Assembly: GCF_949987535.1 (NCBI RefSeq)
Contig: NC_080067.1
Span: forward strand, 57,284,405-57,348,404
Length of the DNA: 64,000 nt
From: Balaenoptera acutorostrata
Lineage: Eukaryota > Chordata > Mammalia > Artiodactyla > Balaenopteridae
Direction of reading: 5' to 3'
Both the position numbers and the translations under genes were made by a program. The number at the start of each line of letters is the position of its first letter. Position 1 is the stretch's first letter. Below, piece after piece: positions 34,772 to 44,504 of the stretch. The notes under the pieces are model-generated. The model did not search any database. It was not told where the DNA came from and saw nothing but the letters and a program-made list of their open reading frames with translations.

Positions 34772-35091
34772 TTTTTTTTTTTTTAGAAATTCACGTTCTT
34801 TTTATTTATTTATTTATTTATTTATTTATGACTGTGTTGAGTCTTCGTTTCTGTGCGAGGGCTCTCTCTAGTTGCAGCAGGCGGGGACCACTCTTCATCG
34901 TGGTGCACGGGCCTCTCGCCATCGCGGCCTCTCTTGTTGCGGAGCACAGGCTCCAGACGCACAGGCTCAGTAATTGTGGCTCACGGGCCCAGTTGCTCCG
35001 TGGCATGTGGGATCTTCCCAGACCAGGGCTCGAACCCATGTCCCCTGCATTGGCAGGCAGACTCTCAACCACTGCGCCACCAGGGAAGCCC
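34772..35091 (-). mobile_element. CHR SINE nested in L1#2 RT region
   Basis: Flanked by a perfect 15-bp duplication (ttcaggagggttttt at 34,757-34,771 and 35,092-35,106). The homologous point in L1#1 (near 25,318) is uninterrupted. The insertion splits the RT domain just after the conserved AFDKIQH segment. Confidence 0.96.
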
Positions 35092-36999
35092 TTCAGGAGG
35101 GTTTTTATCAGAACTCGGTGTTGAATTTTGTCAAAAGCTTTTTCTGCATCTGTTGAGATGATCATGTGGTTTTTCTCCTTCAGTTTGTTAATATGGTGTA
35201 TCACATTGATTGATTTGCGTATATTGTAGAATCCTTGGATTCCTGGGATAAATCCCACTTGATCATGGTGTATATTCTTTTTAATGTGCTGTTGGATTCT
35301 GTTTGCTACTATTTTGTTGAGGATTTTTGCATCTATGTTCATCAGTGATATTGGCCTATAGTTTTCTTTCTTTGTGATATCTTCGTCTCGTTTTACTATC
35401 AGGGTGATGGTGGCCTCGTAGAATGAGTTTGGGAGTGTTCCTCCCTCTGCTATATTTTGGAAGAGTTTGAGAAGGATAGGTGTTACCTCTTCTCTAAATG
35501 TTTGATAGAATTCGCCTGTGAAGCCATCTGGTCCTGGGCTTTTGTTTGTTGCAAGATTTTTAATCACAGTCTCAATTTCAGTACTTGTGATTGGTCTGTT
35601 TAAATTTTCTATCTCTTCCTGTTTCAGTCTGAGAAGGTTGTGCTTTTCTAAGAATTTGTGCATTTCTTCCAGGTTGTCTGTTTTATTGGCATATAGTTGC
35701 TTGTAGTAATCTCTCATGATCCTATGTATTTCTTCAGTGTCAGTTGTTACTTCCTCTTTTTCATTTCTAATTGTGTTGATTTGAGTCTTCTCCCTTTTTT
35801 TCTTTCTGAGTCTGGCTAATGGTTTATCAATTTTGTTTATCTTCTCAAAGAACCCGTTTCTAGTTTTATTGATCTTTGCTATTGTTTCCTTCATTTCTTT
35901 TTCATTTATTTCTGATCTGATCTTTATGATTTCTTTCCTTCTGCTAACTTTGGGTTTTTATTTTCTTCTTTCTCTAATTGCTTTAGGTGTAAGGTTACAT
36001 AATTTATTTGAGATGTTTCTTGTTTCTTGAGGTAGGATTGTATTGGTATAAACTTCCCTCTTAGAACTGCTTTTGCTGCATCCCATAGGTTTTGGGTCAT
36101 CGTGTTTTCATTGTCATTTATTTCTAGATATTTTTTTATTTCCTCTTTGATTTTTTCAGTGTTGTGTTGGTTATTTAGTAGTGTATTGTTTAGCTTCCAT
36201 GTGTTTGTATTTTTTACAGATATTTTCCTGTAATTGTTATCTAGTCTCATAGCATTGTGGTCGGAAAAGATACGTGATATGACTTCAATTTTCTTCAATT
36301 TACCAAGGCTTGATTTGTGATGCAAGATATGATCTATCCTGGAGTATGTTACATGAGGACTTAAGAAGAAAGTGTAATCTGCTGTTTTTGGATGGAATGT
36401 CCTATAAATATCAATTAAGTCCATCTTGTTTAATGTATCATTTAAAGCTTGTGTTTCCTTATTTATTTTTATTTTGGATGGTCTGTCCTTTGGTGAAAGT
36501 GGGGTGTTAAAGTCCCATACTATGATTGTGTTACTGTCGATTTCCCCTTTTATGGCTGTTAGCATTTGCCTTATGTATTGAGGTGCTCCTATGTTGGGTG
36601 CATAAATATTTACAATTGTTATATCTTGTTCTTGGATTGATCCCTTTATCATTATGTAGTGTCCTTCTTTTCTCTTGTAATAGTCTTTATTTTAAAGTTT
36701 ATTTGGCTGATATCAGAATTGCTACTCCTGCTTTCTTTTGATTTCCATGTGCATGAAATATGTTTTTCCATCCCCTCACTTTCCGTCTGTATGTGTCCCT
36801 GGGTCTGAAGTGGGTCTCTAGTAGACAGCATATATACGGGTCTTGTTTTTGTATCCATTCAGCCAGTCTATGTATTTCAGTTGGAGCATTTAATCCATTT
36901 ACATTTAAGGTAGTTATCGATATGTATGTTCCTGTTACCAGTTTCTTAATTGTTTTGGGTTTGTTATTGCAGGTCTTTTCCTTCTCTTGTGTTTCCTGC

Positions 37000-37888
37000 C
37001 TAGAGAAGTTCCTTTAGCATTTGTTGTAATGCTGGTTTGGTGGTGCTGAATTCTCTTTGCTTTTGCTTGTCTGTAAAGGTTTTAATTTCTCCGTCGAATC
37101 TGAATGAGATCCTTGCTGGAGAGAGTAATCTTGGTTGTAGTTTTATCCCTTTCATCACTTTAAATATGTCCTGCCACTCCCTCTGGCTTGCAGAGCTTGT
37201 GCTGAAAGATCAGCTGTTAACCTTGTGGGGATTCCCTTGTATGTTACTTTTTGCTTTTCCCTTGCTGCTTTTAATAGTTTTTCTTTTGTATTTAATTTTT
37301 GATAGTTTTATTAATGTGTCTTGGTGTGTTTCTCCTTGGATTTATCCTGTATGTGACTCTATGTGCTTCCTAGATTTGATTGACTATTTCCTTTCCCATA
37401 TTAGGGAAGTTTTCAACTATAATCCCTTCCAATATTTTCTCAGTCCCTTTCTTTTTCTCTTCTTCTTCTGGGAACCCTGTAATTCGAATGTTGGTGCATT
37501 TAATGTTGTCCCTGAGGTCTCTGAGACTGTCCTCAATTCTTTTCATTCTTTTTTCTTTATTCTGCTCTGTGGTAGTTATTTCCACTATTTTATCTTACAG
37601 ATCACTTATCTGTTCTTCTGCCTCAGCTATTCTGTTATTGATTCCTTCTAGAGTATTTTTAATTTCATGTATTGTGTTGTTCATCATTGTTAGTTTCCTC
37701 TTTACTTCTAGGTCCTTGTTAAATGTTTCTTGTGTTTTCTCCATTCTGTTTCCAAAATTTTGGATCGTCTTTCCTATCATTACTCTGAATTCTTTTTCAG
37801 GTAGACTGCCTATTTCCTCTTCATTTTTTTGGTCTGGTGGTTTTTTTCCTTGCTCCTCCATCTGCTGTGTATTTCTCTGTCTTCTCAT
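37000..37888 (-). pseudogene. L1#2 ORF1 (RNA-binding chaperone), broken
   Basis: The start is at 37,888 (MRRQRNTQQMEEQGKKPPDQ), an N-terminus unlike that of L1#1. A coiled coil follows (about 37,800-37,600), then an in-frame stop at 37,595 and the RRM-like segment (NIRITGFPEEEEKKKG) up to a stop at 37,370. The C-terminal domain (YRINPRRNTPRH) is then frameshifted to the terminal MLKELL stop at 37,000. The length of about 296 codons fits a normal ORF1. Confidence 0.88.
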
Positions 37889-39861
37889 TTTGCTTAACTT
37901 ACTGTGTTTGGGGTTTTCTTTTCACAGGCTGCAGGTTCGTAGTTCCTGTTGTTTTTGGTGTCTGGCCCCAGTGGGTGAGGATGCTTCAGTGGCTTGTGTA
38001 GGCTTGCTGGTGGAGGGGACTGGTGCCTGTGTTCTGGTGGATGAGGCTGGATCTTTCTGGTGAGCAGGACCACGCCCAGTGGTGTGTTTTGTGGTGTCTG
38101 TGATCTCATTATGATTTTAGGCAGCCTCTCTACTAATGGGTGGCATTGTGTTCCTGTCTTGCTAGTTGTTTGGTATAGGATGTCCAGCACTGTAGCTTGC
38201 TGGTCGTTGATTGGAGCTGTGTCTTAGTGTTGAGATGGAGGTCTGTGGGAGAGCTTTTGCCGTTTCATATTACGTGGAGCTGGGAGGTCTCTGTTGGACC
38301 AATGCCTTGAACTCGGCTCTCCCACCTCAGAGGCACAGGCCTGACCCCCAGCTGGGGCACCAAGACCCTGTAGGCTACACGGCTCAGAAGAAAAGGGGTG
38401 AAAAAAGAAAGAAAGAAAGAAAAATATTAAATAAATAACATTATTAAAAAATTTTTAAATTAATAATAATAAAAAAATTAAAAAGTAATGAAAAAAAAGA
38501 AAGAAAGAAGAGAGCAACCAAACCGAAAAACAAATTCACCAATGTCAAGAAGCACTAAAAACTATACTAAAAAAAAAAAAAGAAAGAAAAAAAAAAAAAC
38601 CGGACAGGCAGAACCCTATGACAAATGGTAAAAGCAAAGCTATACAGACAAAATCACAGAAAGTCTATTCTGTCAATTTTGAGATCATTCATTGTCTATT
38701 CAGGTATTCCACAGATGCAGGGTACATCAAGTTGATTGTGGAGATTTAATCTGCTGCTCCTGAGGCTGCTGGGAGAGATTTCCCTTTCTCTTCTTTGTTC
38801 GCACAGCTCCTGGGGTTCACCTTTGGATTTGGCCCAGCCTTTGCATGTAGGTCGCCTGAGGGCATCTGTTCCTGCTCAGACAGGACAGGGTTAAAGTAGC
38901 AGCTGATTAGGGAGCTCTGGCTCACTCAGGCCACGGGGAGGGAGGGAGGGGTACAGAATGCAGGGCGAGCCTGTGGTGGCAGAGGCTGGTGTCACATTGC
39001 ACCAGCCTGAGGTGCACCGTGTGTTCTCCCGGGGAAGTTGTCCCTGGATCACGGGACCCTGGCAGTGGCGGGCTGCACAGGCTCCCGGGAGGGGCGGTGT
39101 GGAGAGTGACCTGTGCTTGCACACAGGCTTCTTGGTGGCTGCAGCAGCAGCCTTAGGGTGTCATGCCGGCTCTGGTGTCCACGCTGATAGCTGTGGCTCG
39201 CGCTGTCTCTGAAGCCCGTTTAGGTGGTGGTCTGAATCCCCCTCTCCTCTTGCACCCTGAAACAATGGTCTCTTGCCTCTTCAGCAGCTCCAGACCTTTT
39301 CCTGGACTCCCTCCCAGCTAGCTGTTGCACACTAGCCCCCTTCAGGCTGTGTTGGCGCAGCCTTCCCCAGTCCTCTCCCTGGGATCTGACCGAAGCCTGA
39401 GCCTCAGCTCCCAGCCCCCACCCACTCTAGCAGGTGAGCTGTCAAGCCTCTCGGGCTGGTGAGTTCTGGTTGGCACCGATCCTGTGTGCGGGAATCTCTC
39501 TGCTTTGCCCTCTGCACCCCTGTTGCTGCGCTCTCCTCCGTGGCTCTGAAGCTTCACCCCATCACTCGCCGTCTCCACCAGTGAAGGGGCTTCCTAGTGT
39601 GTGGAAACTTTTCCTCCTTCACAGCTCCTTCCCAGAGGTGCAGGTCCCGTCCCTATTCTTTTGTGTCTGTTTTTTCTTTTTTCTTTTGCCCTACCCCCAG
39701 GTACGTGGGGAGTTTCTTGCCTTTTGGGAAGTCTGAGGTTTTCTGCCAGTGTTCAGTAAGTGTTCTGTAGGAGCTGTTCCACATGTAGATGTATTTTTGA
39801 TGTCTTTGTGGGGAGGAAGGCGATCTCCATGTTTTACTCCTCTGCCATCTTGAAGGTCTCC
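37889..39861 (-). promoter_or_regulatory. L1#2 5'UTR / internal promoter
   Basis: A long 5'UTR, GC- and CpG-rich from about 38,720 to 39,640, while the whole window is AT-rich. In L1s this region holds the internal RNA polymerase II promoter. The extreme 5' end on minus reads caagatggcagagg, which contains an aagatggc core resembling the YY1 site at the start of other L1s (an inference). A low-complexity gaaa/ttta segment lies at 38,396-38,600. Open frames in this GC-rich part (for example 39,434-39,736) are not genes. Confidence 0.75.
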
Positions 39862-39878
39862 CAATATACATACATTTT

Positions 39879-41547
39879 TATTGTATGTTCATTATTTCCT
39901 GTGTCTTTCCATTTTAGATTTGTTTTTCCTAGTATCCAGGAATAGCATTTAGCATCATATATTGAAGAAGGATAATCCAAGAGAAATATAAAAGCTTTTT
40001 GATCTTAGCAGCACATTAGTTGATTTTTATATAATTATTTTTGTTCTAAAGATATATGTCATCAGTGAGACATTTGAAAACATTTTATAGTGCTTAAATT
40101 AATATTTAAAAGGAAACAGTGGTACTCGTAAATGTGTCATTAAAATTGTTTTCACAAATTCAAAATAAGTATTTTCCTTTCAATTTAGTATTTTATTTCT
40201 ATTTTAAAAGGAGAGGATAAATTTTGCTGTACCATTTAGTGATTGATGAATGGTAGAGAGTGCCCCTCTCTGATACTTTAGCCTGGGAATGAGGTCAAGT
40301 GCATAACTGCCCAAAGGACCAGGGTACGCACCAGACTGGCTCCAAAATGAGCCTTATGTTGATGAAATAATAAGAATTCATTTTCTCCATGAGGAGACAA
40401 ATTGAAATAGGGGTGAAAAATGGATTGGATAACAAGTCATAATGAAAAGTTTTCATTCACTTCCCTTAACTTTTCTTCAAGATAGGCTTTCAAAATACAA
40501 AGAAAAAAGAGGAGTGAATTTTGCGTTTTGTATGCAGAATCAATCGTTCACATCCTCAAAAGATTTATTTTGATCTCTAATATTTAAAGTAAATCATATT
40601 GATTCTATGGATCACTGTAAATTCTCAACTGTCATTTAGACTTCTTGTACCTGGGTGGAGTTCTTCATTCAAGGAATGCTTTCTTAAGTGACTTATACAT
40701 CCATGACTTTAAATCCTTTTCCCTCATTTCCCTTTGAAGTTCAATTTTTATTTTATTCTCCTTCTACCTCCAAAGAAATCTAAGCTTTAGTTTTATGTTC
40801 TCTTTGTATTCCCACATTTCTAGGTTTAGTTGGAGTTCTTTCTGATATCTTTTGAATTTCTGCATCACATCAGTTTCATTCTGACAGATGCAGCCTGTAA
40901 AATAAGCTGTGCAATGCACTCGAACCTAAAATAAACGAGGGTTAGGTGCGTCATACCTGCAAATAACCCCATTTATCTAGAGAAATGTATTTAATGCTTA
41001 TTGTATAAATACCATTGTTTCTACGTGCTGTATAATACCATCTGTCACTTCTTTTCATACAATACATAATTCAATATATCCCTTATTCCACTTTTGAAAT
41101 GCAGGATTCTTGCATATAGCTGTACATACTGTGACTAGAATCCAGGTGTATTATGAAAATTATATCAAATATTATCCAAGACAAAATTTAACTGCATGTT
41201 GAATCAAGTACTTTCTCTGTTGCTAAGATATGCATCAAGGTAAGCTTATATCATGGCATCTTTCACCAACTTCATTTAAAGTATATTTTAAACACAATGT
41301 TCTGGAAAGTAGAAAAGTACCTGCTGTTTCTATTAGGGGAATCAGTTTGTCTCTGGTTATGTCACAGGGGCTCCTCTGCTAGAGTAGCAGAAGGGAGAAA
41401 AATGAAAACATAAAATGGCAACATGTTATTGGGAAATGGGCATTCTTTTTCTCATACCTTGCTTGAAACATAAGAATTAGATCTTAATTAGATTTATATT
41501 CACTGGAATGTTGATCCAGAATATATAATATAAAGAGGTTAGATTGC
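39879..41547. other. No gene; one candidate decayed exon
   Basis: Mostly unique AT-rich DNA. On minus, 40,925-40,668 reads as a 53-codon open stretch after a ttttag acceptor-like site, then a TAG (40,764-40,766), then 32 more codons in the same frame. The peptide is Lys/Glu-rich. This could be a fossil exon or chance, and I recognise no family. Confidence 0.35.
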
Positions 41548-41845
41548 CAAACATTTGTTGAGTGAATACTAAGTGCCAGGCCTGAGGCTAGGTTGAGGAC
41601 CCTGAGATAGATCAGATCCCCGGTGCTCAGGCTCTGATAGAGAGACTTACACATAGAGGATGGTTATGGGGCACTGGTGCTACTGGCACCATGGATGAGA
41701 GCCTGGGGACAATGGAGCTGCTGAAGGAGGTGTCTAATTCAGCTGCTAGAAGGAAGGAGGTACCAGGGAGAGCTTTCCAAGGGAGGTTTTACCTGAGCTT
41801 CAATTTGAAGAATGAGTAGGAGTTAATTGTTTAGGTTGTTTTTAG
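41548..41845 (-). repeat. L2 LINE 3' end
   Basis: The reverse L2 3'-end phrase (aacatttgttgagtgaatac, then aagtgccaggcctgaggcta) is followed by the reverse-oriented L2 body (gagagctttccaagggagg, then gaagaatgagtaggagtta). The sense strand is minus. Confidence 0.7.
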
Positions 41846-43029
41846 ATCATGTATCATCGAAGCAGTTTTAGGAAATAGAAATTCTGAAATTATCTTGTCA
41901 TGCACAGTTCAGTAGGTTGGATCAAAAGCAGGCAGTTCGTACATCTTCTCTTTTCTACTTTCTTACATACACACACAATTTTTTTTTTTAATGTGTGGCT
42001 TTACTATCAGATATACTGCATTATAGCTAGAACTATAGGATGTGTGTGTGAGAACAGATGATAGGAATTATATATTAGATCATCATTTTAATGTGGCTAA
42101 AATTTACCTTCTAAAGCATAATTGCTTATTTCTCTTCACACTGACTTTTTCTCTAAACATAAAGAATACCTGCCCTTAAAACACGACACAGAAACAGGCA
42201 GTTTTATTGGGTGTGGTCTGCATTTCTTTTGGACATATTATCTCATTATTGTGGCAGATTCCTCTTTATTTCAAAATTCCCAAATGTGAAATTAAGAGAA
42301 TGAATATGGGCTTGCTTCATGGGGTCCCCTCAAGGGGAGGAATAACTTTACATTCTAGCTTAGACACTTTCCATTTCACAACTTTGGAGAGAGGATAATA
42401 TATATCCCATCCCACATATCTTTTTGTCAACATATTTACAAAATGTCCATGTTGCTAGAAACCAGGTTGGTCTTACATGGAATAGGAGTTACTTTGTCTA
42501 TGAGTTAAATTTTATCATGGATAGAGGAAAGTGTCTTAAGAGATGATTTTAATCAATATGGTACAAAAACCTAGAGAACATACTTCTTTGATAGGCTGTT
42601 TGGTTGTCTTCTTCAGAGAAGAGCCTCTGGCAGATTAGTAAGAACAGACAAAGATTCATGCATAGTGAATAACATTTTCCTCTATTTATTCCTGAAAGAC
42701 TTTTTATTGATTCTTCTAAGATCTATCATTCTAAGTTCTAACAAGGTCAACATAATCGCTCTAGGCCATAATGTGCAATACATTTTTTTTCCTTATCTGG
42801 ATGGATAGTTTCATGGTATTATATTTATTTTTCTTACTCATTTACATTATGATATACTTCACTTACAAGGGAGAATAGTGTATTACTTTTGTATTTTTTT
42901 GTATCTGCTATATAGCTTAATAAAGAAAGCATTACAGATACAGATGAAACTCTTTTATGTATGGCTCCATGATTTCATTGTGTGAGATCAAGCCTAAAAG
43001 TAACCACAATCTTAAATTTGTAGTTTAAC
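41846..43029. other. No recognisable feature
   Basis: AT-rich unique DNA with short T runs (41,981) and no supported gene or repeat. Confidence 0.5.
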
Positions 43030-44504
43030 CTTCTATGTGTTTATACTTTTACCAATTAAGTGTGTATTGTTAAATAATATTTGATGTCATTTTGCATATT
43101 TTAGTATCGTATTCTCTGTGTATCCTGGGAACTTCTTTTACTCAACATTATGTTTTTGATATTTTTTCCATATGTGACTCTAGCGCATACATTTTCATTG
43201 CTGTATAATATTCCATTGGATGACTTCACCACAATTTATTTGTCCATTCTCATGTTTCAAGTATTTGCTATTGCAAACAAGACTACTATGAATATTTTTA
43301 TAATTGTCTCTTTGTGTATGTGTGTAACTGTTTTCTATGTCATATGATATAACAGTGAAATTGCTTGCTTATAAACCATGTGCTTTTAAAACTATAAAAT
43401 ATTGGCAAATTGACCTCCAGACTCTCTTGTACCAAATTACTTTTCCACCAGAAATTTGCAAGACTTTGCATGCAGAAGAAAATGTATCTCTTCCCTCCCC
43501 AAATACATGTTTTTTATTCATTGTTGAATAAAGTGATGAGAGCTGATACCCTTGTTTCTTAGCTTGAGGGAAGCATTCAGTTTTTCACCCTGTGGATGTT
43601 ACTTGTAGAATTTTATAGATGCCCATTATCGGGTTGATGAAATTACTTTCTAATTTTAGTTTCTGAGAATTTATGCAACTGTTTGTTTTGCTTATGGGTC
43701 ACAATTTCTGGTTTCTTGGCCTTTCTGTTGTTTTTTGGGTTCTTTTTGTTTGTTTTTTTGATTGGCTGCTGGACATTGTGATTTTATGTTGCTAAGTGCT
43801 TAGATTTTGTTATCTTCTTTAAAAAATTGTTTTGCTTTGTCTGGAAAACAGTTTAATTATTATGGATCAGTTTGACTCTTTTGAGGCTTATTTTTAGAAT
43901 TTGATAGCATCCTATTGACCAGTCTTTACTCTAGGAATAAATTAGTCTCCACTGACTGTCCTGCTGATCATCAAGGATGGTCCACTCCAGTTGGTCAGAG
44001 TTTGAATGACTCCCTATACTATGTGAGCTCTGGAAATGCTGCAGTTTTCAGCACACTGGTCGTTATTTCCTGACCTCAAGGAGTTTTATTGTGTGCATGT
44101 ACTGTTTAGTGTTTAACAACAGACTCAAAGGGATTCCTATACAGATTCCTGGAGTTCTTTTTTTTGAATAGTTTATCTTTGCAACTCTGCCTTGCAACTT
44201 CTAGCTACCTCAGATTCATTGAACTGGAATATTTTTCTCTTCAGTTAGTGAGACCACCATGTCATGCTTGTGATTTTCCTCATTCCACCATAATCCAGAT
44301 AATGCTTCCAGGAGGAGGGACATGGTGATTGTAGGGCTCATTTCTTTCATTTCCCTGTTTTGAGAAATCAGTTTTACCCTGTGTATATTTTCCAGTATCT
44401 TAAAACAGGTTTTTGATGTATTTTGTCCAGTTTTCTAGTTGTTTCCAACATGAAGTTAAGTTGAGATTAAGTCTTGTCCCTCTATCATGGCTGGAAGCAC
44501 AAGT
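43030..44504 (-). repeat. Internally deleted old L1M
   Basis: 43,030-43,530 is the reverse complement of the ORF2 C-terminal/3' part (tgctgtataatattccattg, ttttccaccagaaatt), and 43,540-43,680 is a mid-ORF2 part. From about 43,690 the text jumps to L1M 5'UTR (gattggctgctggacattgt, ggatcagtttgactcttttgagg). Most of ORF2 and ORF1 is missing, by deletion or because two fragments are adjacent. Confidence 0.7.

Larger units (their letters stand above)
32501..36941 (-). pseudogene. L1#2 ORF2 (endonuclease-reverse transcriptase), broken
   Basis: The expected start codon is CTG at 36,939-36,941 (followed by VTGTYISI), so the ATG is lost. In the endonuclease domain, DFNTPL and SDHNAM are kept (35,924-36,652 frame), though the Gly before DFN is Trp. 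RT fingers and palm follow in the 34,818-35,894 frame, and FADDMILY is intact near 34,520. The C-terminal cysteine motif ([10 protein letters not shown]) is near 32,900, and the stop is at 32,501. Two CHR SINEs (34,772-35,091 and 33,658-33,962), several frameshifts (for example near 36,660 and 34,270) and stops make it non-functional. The 358-codon open frame at 34,818-35,894 runs from RT into the SINE and is an accidental fusion. Confidence 0.93.
32128..39861 (-). mobile_element. L1#2: essentially full-length cetartiodactyl L1
   Basis: A minus-sense element of about 7.7 kb including two nested SINEs. It begins at 39,861 (minus strand ggagaccttcaagatggc) and has a GC-rich 5'UTR of almost 2 kb, ORF1, ORF2, a 3'UTR of about 370 bp and a short A tail at 32,124-32,130. 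An imperfect duplication flanks it (caatatacacacaatttttt at 32,111, caatatacatacattttta at 39,862). The mismatches suggest it is older than L1#1, whose duplication is perfect. Both ORFs are disabled, so it is a dead full-length copy. Confidence 0.92.

Noticed and set aside
37037..38063. Long plus-strand open frames (204 and 227 codons) at 37.0-38.1 kb
   Set aside because: They are antisense shadows of L1#2 ORF1; the hydrophobic composition comes from the reverse complement of Lys/Glu codons.
38891..39578. GC-rich segment with several open frames, at first sight a CpG-island promoter of a host gene
   Set aside because: It lies inside the L1#2 insertion and matches the L1 5'UTR, so the CpG richness belongs to the L1.
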